Shown here: positions 42,192 to 50,291 of the stretch, one piece after another
Position numbering within the stretch: the first letter of the stretch is position 1
How the letters are laid out: every line of letters begins with the position of its first letter
NCBI RefSeq assembly: GCF_003933745.1
Contig: NZ_RSEB01000001.1
Span: forward strand, 1,051,415-1,115,414
Source of the DNA: Glycomyces terrestris
Lineage (GTDB): Bacteria > Actinomycetota > Actinomycetes > Mycobacteriales > Micromonosporaceae
Reading direction: 5' to 3'
Length of the DNA stretch: 64,000 nt
The notes under the pieces: model-generated
What the model saw: the letters and a program-made list of their open reading frames with translations, nothing else
Told to the model about the DNA's origin: nothing
Database searches by the model: none
Program-made: the position numbers and the translations under genes

Positions 42192-42896
42192 TCAGTACCA
42201 GCCGTTGGACTCGCTGTGCGACCAGGCGCCGCACGGGCTGCCGTAGCGGCCCTCGATGTAGTCCAGGCCCCAGGCGATCTGGGTGGCCGGGTTGGTCTCC
42301 CAGTCGTCGCCGTGCGAGGCCATCTTGTCGCCGGGGAGCGACTGCGGGATGCCGTACGCGCCCGAGCCCTCGTTGTAGGCGGTCTCGTTCCAGCCGGACT
42401 CGCGGTTCCACAGGTCCACCAGGCACTGGAACTCGCCCATGTCCCAGCCGGCGTCGAGGGTCATGGTGCAGCCGATGGCCTGGTTGCCGGAGTAGTCCGA
42501 GCACTCGGCCGAGATGTCGACGCTCGGTCCGGAGGACGCCTCGGAGGTCTCCTCCTCGACCGGTTCCTCCTCGGCGGGGACCTCGGCCGGGTCGGACTGC
42601 GCGGTCTCGGGAGCGGCCTCCGCCTTCTCGGGGAGGATGCTCTCCATCCGGTCCACGTCGTCCCACTGCCGGTCGGTCGAGCCGGCGTCGGCGACGATGT
42701 CCTGGGCGAGCTGCTCCTGGGGCGTGGGGTCGTCGGTCGCGATGATCGCGGCGCTCGCGCTGCTCGCCGAGCCGACTGCAAGCAGTACGGCCGCCGAGGA
42801 CACGAACACGCGAGTGCGCACGGCGCGGCGCAGGCCGCCGGGGCGGCGCTCGTCGGCGCGGTGCTTGGCGCGGGTCGTCTTCATGCGGGTAAACAT
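42192..42896 (-). CDS. Secreted lytic-transglycosylase-like protein (aggregation-promoting factor C-terminal type)
   Basis: This protein of about 234 residues has an N-terminal basic region and a membrane/signal segment (VFVSSAAVLLAVGSASSASA). An acidic Glu/Pro linker (about 85-135) leads to a C-terminal lysozyme-like domain: CLVDLWNRESGWNETAYN, SGAYGIPQSLPGDKMASHG, NPATQIAWGLDYIEGRYG, GAWSHSESNGWY. The Glu of NRESGW is the likely catalytic acid. It probably cuts or remodels peptidoglycan outside the cell. I chose ATG 42896, because TAGGGT (42905-42910) stands 8 bases before it and there is no Shine-Dalgarno site. ATG 42884 is possible. The 295 bases upstream hold only its promoter and the next gene's terminator. 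I looked for a c-di-AMP riboswitch there and found none. Confidence 0.82.
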   Translation of the reverse strand: MFTRMKTTRAKHRADERRPGGLRRAVRTRVFVSSAAVLLAVGSASSASAAIIATDDPTPQEQLAQDIVADAGSTDRQWDDVDRMESILPEKAEAAPETAQSDPAEVPAEEEPVEEETSEASSGPSVDISAECSDYSGNQAIGCTMTLDAGWDMGEFQCLVDLWNRESGWNETAYNEGSGAYGIPQSLPGDKMASHGDDWETNPATQIAWGLDYIEGRYGSPCGAWSHSESNGWY

Positions 42897-43150
42897 CGGG
42901 GGTAACCCTAGAAGTGCGAAACGCCGCGGCCGTACCACTGAGTAACGGCGACAATACGGCACATCGACGCCTGTACCGGATGGGCTTGTGTGCCCGTCTC
43001 GCCCGATAGCGGCGGTATCGCGAGCGCCGGGCCTTACGCCGGAGACCGCGGCGCGTCCGCTCCTCCGAACGGCCCATTGACACCGGACGGGCCGCTCGAC
43101 CTTCTTCCCCGTAGGTCCACAGAGAGCAATGTCACAGGAGGCAACAGGAC

Positions 43151-43176
43151 GGCCCCGTCCTGGTGCGGACGGGGCC
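43151..43176 (-). terminator. Terminator after the HAAS membrane protein
   Basis: A perfect 10-base-pair stem (43151-43160 with 43167-43176) lies 15 bases past the stop codon of the minus-strand gene. Confidence 0.7.
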
Positions 43177-43191
43177 GGTGTGACGCATGGG

Positions 43192-44238
43192 TCAGCCGGT
43201 CGGGGAGGGCGAGGGCGACTCGGTGGGCGACGCGGACTCCTCGGACGGCGACTCGCTCGGCGACTCGGACTCGGACGCCGACTCGGTCGGCTCCTCCGCC
43301 GACGTCGGGGCCTCCTCGGTCTCCGACTCCCCGGGCGTGGGGCCCTCGGCGGGCGGCGCGCAGATCGGGTAGCGGTAGCCGTAGTCCCAGTCGGTGGGGG
43401 CGTCGCCGTACGGGTCGTCGGCGTTGTCCGGGAGGTCGTACATGTCGTCGGTGAGCACCGAGCACTGGGACGGGTCGCCGAGGTACAGCGGGTTGCCGTT
43501 CTGGTCGAGGAGGTACACGCCGGTCAGCAGCTCGCCGTCCGCGGTGTACGGGTAGACGTCGTTCACCGCGGCATACGGGGAGTACCCGGAGCCGTCGTAG
43601 AAGGAGAACTGCTCGCCGAAGATGACGTCTGCGGCGCGCACGGCGGTGAAACCGACGAGCGCGATCCCCGCGAGGGCGACGGCGGTGCGTCCGCTCTGAC
43701 GCCAGCCTTCGGACCGGTTCCCAAGGCGCACTGAGTACCAGGCGAGCGGCAGCGCCAGCGCGAGGATCGCGGCGATGGTCAGGAGCGGCCGTTCCAGTGC
43801 GGCCCAAGCGAAGTTCTGCTCCAGGCGCAGCACGATCCAGGCGATGAGCCCGGCGGCCGCGATCCCGCGCACGATCCACCAGGCGGGCTTGAGCGACTGC
43901 CGGAGCTCGGCGAAGGTGCCCGCGCCGGCGCTGCCGGTGATCCGGTCGAGTCCGCGCGTGACGGCGGCGCCGAGGGCCTGGAGCCGGGCGGGGCGCGTCG
44001 GCTCGCCGGGCGAGCCTTCGACGTAGACCGTGTCGCGCAGCTCGGCGGCGTACGCCTCTGGCGAGCCGAGGCGGCCCGCGAGGGTGGCGCCGGGTTCGAG
44101 GTCGGCGGCGACCTCGTTGAGGTGGGCCTCCAGATCGGCGAGGAGTTCGTCGCGGACGCCGGTCGGCAGGTCGGCGAGGTGGCGGCGGACCTCGGCCAGG
44201 TAGGCCGCCGCCTCGGACTCGCGGGGGTGGTCGGTCAT
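43192..44238 (-). CDS. HAAS-domain membrane protein
   Basis: This 348-residue protein starts with a helical HAAS-type domain (AAAYLAEVRRHLADLPTGVRDELLADLEAHL), which is often paired with PadR regulators. Membrane helices follow near residues 125-145 (WWIVRGIAAAGLIAWIVL), 155-175 and 190-210. Beyond that is an extracellular part containing a Tyr/Asp-rich region and a long Ser/Glu/Pro tail of SES/SPS units. It has no catalytic motif. The ATG lies 2 bases after the PadR stop, so it is very likely the regulator's target or partner. Confidence 0.8.
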   Translation of the reverse strand: MTDHPRESEAAAYLAEVRRHLADLPTGVRDELLADLEAHLNEVAADLEPGATLAGRLGSPEAYAAELRDTVYVEGSPGEPTRPARLQALGAAVTRGLDRITGSAGAGTFAELRQSLKPAWWIVRGIAAAGLIAWIVLRLEQNFAWAALERPLLTIAAILALALPLAWYSVRLGNRSEGWRQSGRTAVALAGIALVGFTAVRAADVIFGEQFSFYDGSGYSPYAAVNDVYPYTADGELLTGVYLLDQNGNPLYLGDPSQCSVLTDDMYDLPDNADDPYGDAPTDWDYGYRYPICAPPAEGPTPGESETEEAPTSAEEPTESASESESPSESPSEESASPTESPSPSPTG

Positions 44239-44240
44239 CG

Positions 44241-44570
44241 TCAGCCTTTCTCTGGTGGGTCGAGGAGCGCGCGCATCTTGGCGCTGACGTCCTCCCATGC
44301 TTCGCGCATCTGGAGCAGGCGGGCCCGGCCGGACTCGGTGAGCGCGTAGTACTTCCGGTGCGGCCCGGCGTCGCTGGGCATCACGTACGTGGAGAGGTGG
44401 CCTGCCTTGTAGAGGCGCCGGAGGGTGCCGTACACGGTGGCGTCCCCGAGCTCCTCGAAGCCGGCCCTGCGGAGGCGGTGGAGGATCTCGTACCCGTAGG
44501 CGTCCTCGTCGGCCAGGACCCGCATGACGATGATGTCGAGCAGGCCCTTGAGCAGTTGCGATCGGTCCAC
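44241..44570 (-). CDS. PadR-family transcriptional regulator
   Basis: This 109-residue winged-helix repressor has the PadR pattern: LLKGLLDIIVMRVLADEDAYGYEILHRL, DATVYGTLRRLYKAGHLS (recognition helix and wing) and RKYYALTESGRARL, plus a C-terminal dimer helix. The GTG at 44570 lies 7 bases after TACTGT on the minus strand, so it is probably leaderless. Two direct copies of ACAGTA (44578-44583 and 44595-44600) span its promoter and may be the autoregulatory site. It forms an operon with the HAAS protein. Confidence 0.88.
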   Translation of the reverse strand: MDRSQLLKGLLDIIVMRVLADEDAYGYEILHRLRRAGFEELGDATVYGTLRRLYKAGHLSTYVMPSDAGPHRKYYALTESGRARLLQMREAWEDVSAKMRALLDPPEKG

Positions 44571-44920
44571 GCGTTACACAGTACCATGCAATGCACAGTA
44601 GCTCCGGCGCGCGAGCGCGCCGGCCGCGCTTCGCCTACCAGAACCTGAAGCCAGGCTGAAGATTTACCACTCGATTGAGTGATGACGGCTCCTGATGCGG
44701 ATGGGACACTCGATGTACGCACAGGGATACGAAATTGGTACTGGCGGCAACAACTCCATAGTGGAACTGGAGTGCTCGCACCCGCCGATACCCTCAAGGA
44801 AAGGCCCCCAATCGTTGACGGTCATTCCTTATGGCACAAGAGATTGCGGCGCGTGACGCTCCGCGAGACAAACCGATTCATGCGACCCTGAATCTCCCAC
44901 CAAGTACGTTGGAGGTATCC
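44571..44920. other. Intergenic region, 350 bases, between PadR and XRE genes
   Basis: This is the divergent promoter region of the PadR operon (left) and the XRE-DUF397 pair (right). It is lower in GC than the surroundings. It contains the ACAGTA direct repeats, a G/C hairpin at 44606-44625 and CACTC-GATT-GAGTG near 44670. A frame open from ATG 44831 joins the XRE gene, but the strong GGAGG before 44921 makes that later start more likely. No other gene is seen. Confidence 0.55.
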
Positions 44921-45748
44921 ATGCCGGCTCCCTCGTCCCTGACCGAATGGAATGCGAGCGTTCGATTCCGCGATGCCCGCTTGCGGAGGAAGTGGAGCCA
45001 GGCCGAGCTGGCCAGGGAGCTCAACCTCTCCCCCGCGACCATCGCCAACTGGGAGCACAGGCGGTCCCAGCCTCACTCCTCCCAGATCGAGAAGATCTGC
45101 GATGTGCTGGGGATCAAAGGGGAGATCAAGGCCTTCTTGTACCGCCTCGCCCTTGCCGACAGCTCGCACAACATCGAGCTGACGCCCCGCGAGAACGCGC
45201 TGTGCCTGGCGCTCGCCGAGCTGCATTACGGGTCGATCTGGAAGTGGGAGCCCTTGATCCTGCCGGGCATCACACAGGTCCGCGCCTATCAGGAACAGAT
45301 CCTCAAAGTGGTCGAAGAGCTCACCGAGCAGCTCTCGCGGTTCGGTTGGACCTTCAAGAAGGAGCGGCAGTCCGAGCTCAAGCAACGGCGCACGAAGTAC
45401 CGCATGAGCATCTTGATCGGCTCCAGCGTCTTCTTCCACCTCAAGGACATGGAGCTCGCAGACCGCCGTGAGCAGGTCGAATACCTTCGCGAGTGCAACG
45501 CCCGCGAAGGGTGGGAGATTCGGGTCATGCACTCGGCATCTACCCTGCCCGGTCCGTTCGAGGTCTATGTGCCCGGCGACAGTCCCACTGCTGGGCCCCC
45601 GTTCGTCTACACCGAAATCCATGACCTCAGCTGGTGCATCGAGGAGCGTGACCGGGTTCAGGCGTACCATGAGCTCATCAAGAAGAACTGGAAGCATGCA
45701 ACACCACTAAAGGAGTTCCTTGATGCAGAACGTGACCGCTTGGCGTAA
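44921..45748 (+). CDS. XRE-family regulator with DUF5753 domain
   Basis: This 275-residue protein has an N-terminal helix-turn-helix (WSQAELARELNLSPATIANWEHRR, about 24-47) and a DUF5753-type ligand domain in the rest (WEPLILPGITQVRAYQEQIL is the usual start of that domain). Such proteins are numerous in actinomycetes and are almost always next to a DUF397 gene. They act in development control or in antitoxin-like pairs. GGAGG lies 7 bases before ATG 44921. Its last 26 bases overlap the DUF397 gene. Its GC content is lower than the core genes around it. Confidence 0.88.
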   Translation: MPAPSSLTEWNASVRFRDARLRRKWSQAELARELNLSPATIANWEHRRSQPHSSQIEKICDVLGIKGEIKAFLYRLALADSSHNIELTPRENALCLALAELHYGSIWKWEPLILPGITQVRAYQEQILKVVEELTEQLSRFGWTFKKERQSELKQRRTKYRMSILIGSSVFFHLKDMELADRREQVEYLRECNAREGWEIRVMHSASTLPGPFEVYVPGDSPTAGPPFVYTEIHDLSWCIEERDRVQAYHELIKKNWKHATPLKEFLDAERDRLA

Positions 45749-46034
45749 GAGCACTCGTAGCAACGGCAGCGGCACCAGCAGCTGTGTCGAACTCCGCCGC
45801 TCGTGGCGCAAGAGCAGCCACAGCGGCGGCGACGGCAACTCCGACTGCGTCGAGCTTCGGCGGAACTGGCGCAAGAGCGCTCGCAGCAACGGCTCCGGCA
45901 CCTCCGAATGCGTCGAACTGTGCGCGTGCACCGACGACGGCTTCCACATCCGAGACTCCAAGCTCGGTGACGACTCCCCCGTCTTCGGCCTCGCCAGCGC
46001 CGACCTCACTGCGCTGCTCAGTGCCGCAAGCTAA
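45723..46034 (+). CDS. DUF397 protein with a triplicated 21-residue unit
   Basis: This 103-residue protein has three copies of a unit WRKSxxSxGxGxSxCVELRR, starting at W7, W28 and W49, each exactly 21 residues apart, with cysteines at 21, 42 and 63. Only the third copy continues into the normal DUF397 end (CTDDGFHIRDSKL, then GLASADLTALL). Usual DUF397 proteins are about 60-70 residues with one WRKSS unit, so units 1 and 2 are internal duplications of the N-terminal half. The ATG at 45723 follows AAGGAG and lies inside the end of the XRE gene. Confidence 0.88.
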   Translation: MQNVTAWRKSTRSNGSGTSSCVELRRSWRKSSHSGGDGNSDCVELRRNWRKSARSNGSGTSECVELCACTDDGFHIRDSKLGDDSPVFGLASADLTALLSAAS

Positions 46035-46048
46035 CCCGAGACAAACGG

Positions 46049-46080
46049 AACCGGCCCCGCGCTGACGCGCGGGGCCGGTT
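46049..46080. terminator. Bidirectional hairpin, DUF397 / gltX
   Basis: A perfect 14-base-pair stem (46049-46062 with 46067-46080) with loop TGAC lies between the convergent genes, with a short TT tract. Confidence 0.85.
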
Positions 46081-46093
46081 TCGTATGTGTCGC

Positions 46094-47560
46094 TTAGAGC
46101 GTCGCCCGGGCGGCGCGCAGGCGCGCCAGGCTCACCTCGGCGCCCAAGAGCTCCATCGACTCGTACAGGGGCGGGGAGACGGTCTTGCCGCTGATCGCGA
46201 CGCGGACCGGGCCGAACGCCTTGCGCGGCTTGAGGCCCATGCCGTCGACCAGGGCGGCCTTGAGGGCCTCCTCGATGTTCGCGGTGGTCCACTCGATGCC
46301 CTCAAGGGCCGCGATCGAAGCGTCGAGGACCTGCGCGGCGTCGTCCTTGAAGGTCTTCTTCGCGCTGTCCTCGTCGATCGCGACCTCGGTGCCGCAGAAC
46401 AGGAACCGCAGCATCTCCACGGCCTGCGAGAGGGTCGTGCAGCGCTCCTGGACCAGCGGCACCGCCACGTCGAGGATGTGCGCCTCGGTCGAGGTCGGGG
46501 CGTCGCCGATCAGGCCCGCCTCGCGCAGGCGCGGCAGCAGCAGGCGGGTGAGCTCGGCGGTGTCGGTCATGCGGAAGTGGTCGGCGCAGATCGCGTCGAA
46601 CTTCTTCTCGTCGAACCGCGCCGGGTTCGACTTGACGTCGTGCAGGTCGAAGGCCGACAGGAACTCGGCCACCGTGAACGTGTCGCGGTCGCCCGAGATC
46701 GACCAGCCGAGCGTCGCCACGTAGTTGAGCACGCCCTCGGGCAGGTACCCGGCCTCCTTGTACTGCAAGAGGTTCGAGCGCGGGTCGCGCTTCGACATCT
46801 TCTTGCCGCGCTCGTCCACGATGAGCGGCAGGTGCGCGTACTCCGGCACCTCGTCGGCCAGGCCCAGCTCGACCAGCGCGCGCCACATGACGATCTGGCG
46901 CGGCGTCGAGGGCATCAGGTCCTCGCCGCGGGTGACCATGTTGACCTTCATGAGCGCGTCGTCGACCGGGTTGGTCAGCGTGTACAGCGGCGAGCCGTCG
47001 CCGCGGGCGATCACGTAGTCGGGGACGGTGCCGGCCGGGGTGCGGACCTCGCCGCGGACCGCGTCCTGGAACACGATGTCCTCGTTCGGCATCCGCATGC
47101 GGTACACCGGCTTGCGGCCCTCGGCGCGGTAGGCGGCCTTCTGATCCTCGGTGAGGTCGCGGTCGAAGTTGTCGTAGCCGAGCTTCGGGTCGCGGCCGGC
47201 GGCCCGGTGGCGGGCCTCGACCTCCTCGTTCGTGGAGAACGCCTCGTAGGCGTAGCCGCCCTCCAGGAGGCGCTTGATCACGTCGGCGTAGACGTCGAGG
47301 CGCTGCGACTGGCGGTAGGGGGCGTAAGGGCCGCCGATGTCGGGGCCCTCGTCCCAGGTCATGCCGAGCCACGAGAGGGCCTCGAGGAGCTGCTCGTACG
47401 ACTCCTCGGAGTCGCGGGCGGCGTCGGTGTCCTCGATGCGGAACACGAACTCGCCGCCCTTCGCGCGGGCGTAGCCCCACGAGAACAGGCAGGTGCGCAC
47501 CAGGCCCACGTGCGGGGTGCCGGTGGGGCTGGGGCAGAAGCGGGTGCGGACCTTACTCAC
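46094..47560 (-). CDS. gltX: Glutamyl-tRNA synthetase
   Basis: This 488-residue class I synthetase charges tRNA-Glu, and in this lineage probably also tRNA-Gln for later amidation. The HIGH motif appears as PSPTGTPHVGLVRT and the KMSKS motif as RGKKMSKRDPRS. FRIEDTDAARDSEESYEQLL and YVIARGDGSPLYTLTNPVDD are typical of the catalytic domain. The C-terminal anticodon-binding helical domain is complete. It is preceded by an FAH-family gene, whose end overlaps the gltX start by 8 bases. Confidence 0.95.
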   Translation of the reverse strand: MSKVRTRFCPSPTGTPHVGLVRTCLFSWGYARAKGGEFVFRIEDTDAARDSEESYEQLLEALSWLGMTWDEGPDIGGPYAPYRQSQRLDVYADVIKRLLEGGYAYEAFSTNEEVEARHRAAGRDPKLGYDNFDRDLTEDQKAAYRAEGRKPVYRMRMPNEDIVFQDAVRGEVRTPAGTVPDYVIARGDGSPLYTLTNPVDDALMKVNMVTRGEDLMPSTPRQIVMWRALVELGLADEVPEYAHLPLIVDERGKKMSKRDPRSNLLQYKEAGYLPEGVLNYVATLGWSISGDRDTFTVAEFLSAFDLHDVKSNPARFDEKKFDAICADHFRMTDTAELTRLLLPRLREAGLIGDAPTSTEAHILDVAVPLVQERCTTLSQAVEMLRFLFCGTEVAIDEDSAKKTFKDDAAQVLDASIAALEGIEWTTANIEEALKAALVDGMGLKPRKAFGPVRVAISGKTVSPPLYESMELLGAEVSLARLRAARATL

Positions 47561-48329
47561 TGGCGATCACCTTGTTGGACAGCGTGCCGATGCCGGCGAC
47601 GGAAACGGAGACGGTCTCGCCCGCCTGGATCGGGCCCACGCCGGCGGGGGTGCCGGTGAGCACCACGTCGCCGGGGATCAGCGTCATGATCTGCGAGACG
47701 TACGCGACGAGGGCCGCGGGGTCGAACACCATGTCCTTGGTGCTGCCGAGCTGGCGGACCTCGCCGTTCACCTCGCAGCGGACCTCGGCGTCGGAAACGT
47801 CGGCGTCGGTCTCGATCCAGGGGCCGAGCGGGCAGAAGGAGTCGAAGCCCTTGGCGCGGGTGAACTGCACGTCCTGTCGCTGGAGGTCGCGGGCGGTGAC
47901 GTCGTTCGCGCAGGTGTAGCCGTAGATCGCGCCCTTGGCGGCCTCGCGGTCGAGGTTGCGGGCGCCGTGCAGGCCGATGACGACGGCGAGTTCGGCCTCG
48001 TGCTCGACCTGGTCGGACACGGCCGGGAGGCGGATCGCCTCGCTCGGGCCGATGACCGAGGTCGAGGGCTTGAGGAAGATCAAGGGCTCCTTGGGGACCT
48101 CGTTGCCGAGCTCGGCGGCGTGCTCGGCGTAGTTGCGGCCCACGCACACGACCTTGGACGGCAGGATCGGGGCGAGCAGCCGCACGTCGTCGAGCGCCCA
48201 GCGCTGGCCGGTGAGCTTGATCTGCGCGAACGGGTGCCCCTCGATCTCCGCGGCGGTGGCCCCGGGCCCCTCCCCTTCGAGGACAGCGAACGACATGCCG
48301 GTGGGGTGAGCGATCCGCGCGATCCGCAC
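47553..48329 (-). CDS. Fumarylacetoacetate hydrolase (FAH) family protein
   Basis: This 258-residue protein has the FAH fold: KVVCVGRNYAEHAAELGNEVP, the metal-binding VEHEAELAVVIG, YGYTCANDVTARDLQ and LIPGDVVLTGTPAGVGPIQAG. Members hydrolyse or decarboxylate beta-diketo acids (for example oxaloacetate decarboxylase, acylpyruvase, 2-hydroxyhepta-diene-dioate isomerase), and the conserved pairing with gltX in actinobacteria does not reveal the substrate. The GTG at 48329 follows GAGAGGGG. Confidence 0.88.
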   Translation of the reverse strand: MRIARIAHPTGMSFAVLEGEGPGATAAEIEGHPFAQIKLTGQRWALDDVRLLAPILPSKVVCVGRNYAEHAAELGNEVPKEPLIFLKPSTSVIGPSEAIRLPAVSDQVEHEAELAVVIGLHGARNLDREAAKGAIYGYTCANDVTARDLQRQDVQFTRAKGFDSFCPLGPWIETDADVSDAEVRCEVNGEVRQLGSTKDMVFDPAALVAYVSQIMTLIPGDVVLTGTPAGVGPIQAGETVSVSVAGIGTLSNKVIASE

Positions 48330-48432
48330 AGTCGGCCCCTCTCTAAGACTGGATCGGAAGCTTGCGGCCTCAGCTTAGTTCGCGGGGCGGGACGGGGCAC
48401 GGCGCTCCCGCGCGGCCGGTGCGGCGGTCACG

Positions 48433-48774
48433 CTAGCGCAGGAGCAGGAACAGGCCCGCGAGGATCACGGTGCCGACGAGCGCGCCCACGACGATGCCCA
48501 TGCCGAGGCGGCGCACGCGGCCGAACATGCCGACGAGGAAGCCGAGCGTGCACGTGAGCGGGGTCGCGACCAGGAGCGACACGGCCGTCACGCCGAGGCG
48601 GACCCGCAGGGTCACGCCGAAGCCCGAGTCGAGCACGAAGCCGAGGGAGAACGCGAGGATCACCAGGATCACCAGGCCGAGGAAGAACCCGGCGCCGAAC
48701 CGGCGGCGTCCGTACACGGCCGAGTCCGCGGCGAGGGCCGCCGCGCGGGCGCGATCGGTCTTGTAGGAAGTCAC
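48433..48774 (-). CDS. Small membrane protein of unknown function
   Basis: This 113-residue protein has three likely membrane helices: GAGFFLGLVILVILAFSLGF, VTAVSLLVATPLTCTLGFLV and GMGIVVGALVGTVILAGLFL. Basic residues lie at the N-terminus and between helices 2 and 3. GTG 48774 lies 6 bases after TAGAGT (minus strand, 48781-48786), consistent with a leaderless mRNA. I do not recognise the family. It stands alone between the FAH gene and the secreted repeat protein. Confidence 0.7.
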   Translation of the reverse strand: MTSYKTDRARAAALAADSAVYGRRRFGAGFFLGLVILVILAFSLGFVLDSGFGVTLRVRLGVTAVSLLVATPLTCTLGFLVGMFGRVRRLGMGIVVGALVGTVILAGLFLLLR

Positions 48775-48839
48775 ACTGCAACTCTAGTACGGCGCGGCAA
48801 CGGACCCGGTGACCGCATTCGCCCGCGCCGGGGTGAAGC

Positions 48840-48905
48840 GGCCGCGCGGTCCGGTCCGGTGCGGTGCGGTCCGTGCGGCGCGGTCCGGTGCGGGGCGGTC
48901 TCGTG
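48840..48905. repeat. Low-complexity GGTCCGGTGCGG tract
   Basis: About 65 bases made of irregular copies of GGTGCGGT/GGTCCGGT lie upstream of the secreted repeat protein. They contain no gene. Confidence 0.6.
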
Positions 48906-49002
48906 CGGAGGTCACCCGCCGGCGGGACCTGTGCGCCCGGTCATGACTGACGCGCCGCCGCGAATACCGGGAGCGGCCGCGCGTGCGTGCAACACTGCCC
49001 GG

Positions 49003-50145
49003 ATGCGCCGTCTGATCGCACTCTCCGCCCTGTTCGCGGCCCTCCTGTTCATCCAGGTCCCCGCGGGGGCCATCGACTCCAGCCTCCCGCAGGCGACCGC
49101 CTCCTTCAACAACCAGGTCATCAAGGTCGCCTACCACGGCGACACCGTGTACTCCGGCGGCCTCTTCACCCGGGCCCGGCAGACCGACGGGACCTTCGCC
49201 GGCCGCACCTACCTGGCGGCGGTGAACTCCCGCACCGGCGCGCTGCTGCCGTTCGCGCCGGTCCTGAACGGCTCGGTCCACGAGGTCAAGACCGGCGGCG
49301 GCTACCTGTACATCGCCGGGAAGTTCACCGAGGTCGACGGGGTCGCCATGGCCCGGGTCGCCCGCTTCAACCTGAGCACCGGCGAGCTCGACGCTGCCTG
49401 GAAGCCCAAGCCGAGCGCCACCGTGTACTCGGTCGAGCCCGCCGGCGCCACGGTCTACCTCGGCGGGACGTTCACGTCCGTCGGCGGGCACGTGCAGCCG
49501 CGCCTCGCGGCCGTCACCGCCGCCACCGGCGCGCCCGTCACCGCGTTCGCGCCCAACGTGTCCGAGGGCGCGGTGCGCGACCTCCAGACCGGGCACGGGC
49601 GCCTGTACGTCGCCGGGGTGTTCTCGATGATCGGGAACGACAAGAAGTACGGCAAGCTCGGCGCGGTCAACCCCGCCTCGGGTGCCGTCGACACCGGGTT
49701 CGTCGCGAAGGTGTACGTCCTCACTCGCGAGGTCGTCGTCGCCGGTGACCGCGTCTACGCGGCGCTCGACGGGCGCGGCGGCGAGATCCGGGCGTTCACG
49801 ACCACCGGCGAGACCCTCTGGTACCAGGCCGTGGACGGCGGGATGCAGACCGTCGAGGTGTGGGGCAACGCCGTCATCGGCGGCGGCCACTTCGACAAGG
49901 CGTGCGTCACGAACCACGCCGGGCCGCTCGGCGAGTGCGTCGACGGGGTCAAGGCCGAGCGCGGGAAGCTCCTCGCGGTCGACCTGAGCGGGAACCTGCT
50001 GCCGTGGAACCCGGGCGCGAACGGCGTCGTGGGCGCCTGGGACGCGACCGCGCACCCGTCGGGCGCGAACCTGAGCGTCGGCGGCTCGTTCACGACCTTC
50101 GGCGGCGGCACGATGGAGCAGAAGCGCCTCGCGGTCTTCGACTGA
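49003..50145 (+). CDS. Secreted delta-60 repeat (DUF5122-type) beta-propeller protein
   Basis: This 380-residue protein has a clear signal peptide (RRLIALSALFAALLFIQVPAGA). The mature part consists of repeats of the form VYxGGxFT...AAVNxxTGALxPFAPxxNGSVxxV, visible at least five times (for example VYSGGLFTRA, LYIAGKFTEV, VYLGGTFTSV, LYVAGVFSMI, LSVGGSFTTF). This is the delta-60/DUF5122 propeller pattern. Two cysteines flank CVTNHAGPLGEC. It is an extracellular protein of unknown function, perhaps binding. No clear ribosome site is present. A strong terminator follows. Confidence 0.8.
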   Translation: MRRLIALSALFAALLFIQVPAGAIDSSLPQATASFNNQVIKVAYHGDTVYSGGLFTRARQTDGTFAGRTYLAAVNSRTGALLPFAPVLNGSVHEVKTGGGYLYIAGKFTEVDGVAMARVARFNLSTGELDAAWKPKPSATVYSVEPAGATVYLGGTFTSVGGHVQPRLAAVTAATGAPVTAFAPNVSEGAVRDLQTGHGRLYVAGVFSMIGNDKKYGKLGAVNPASGAVDTGFVAKVYVLTREVVVAGDRVYAALDGRGGEIRAFTTTGETLWYQAVDGGMQTVEVWGNAVIGGGHFDKACVTNHAGPLGECVDGVKAERGKLLAVDLSGNLLPWNPGANGVVGAWDATAHPSGANLSVGGSFTTFGGGTMEQKRLAVFD

Positions 50146-50159
50146 CGCCAGGCGCGCGC

Positions 50160-50189
50160 AAGGGGTCCGATCGGCTGATCGGACCCCTT
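50160..50189 (+). terminator. Terminator of the secreted repeat protein
   Basis: AAGGGGTCCGATC pairs perfectly with GATCGGACCCCTT (13 base pairs), starting 15 bases after the stop codon and followed by TTG. Confidence 0.85.
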
Positions 50190-50291
50190 TGTCGCGTCCC
50201 TCCCGCACGGTCGGCGCGGGCCGGGCGAGGGGCCGGTCTCGTGGACGGCCCCCGGGTCTGTTCCGCTTGTGGCGGTAGTGGAATCGACTGC

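Noticed and set aside
42897-43191. c-di-AMP (ydaO) riboswitch before the secreted lytic protein
   Set aside because: Such riboswitches are common before actinobacterial cell-wall hydrolases, but I could not find the conserved core, and the start codon looks leaderless.
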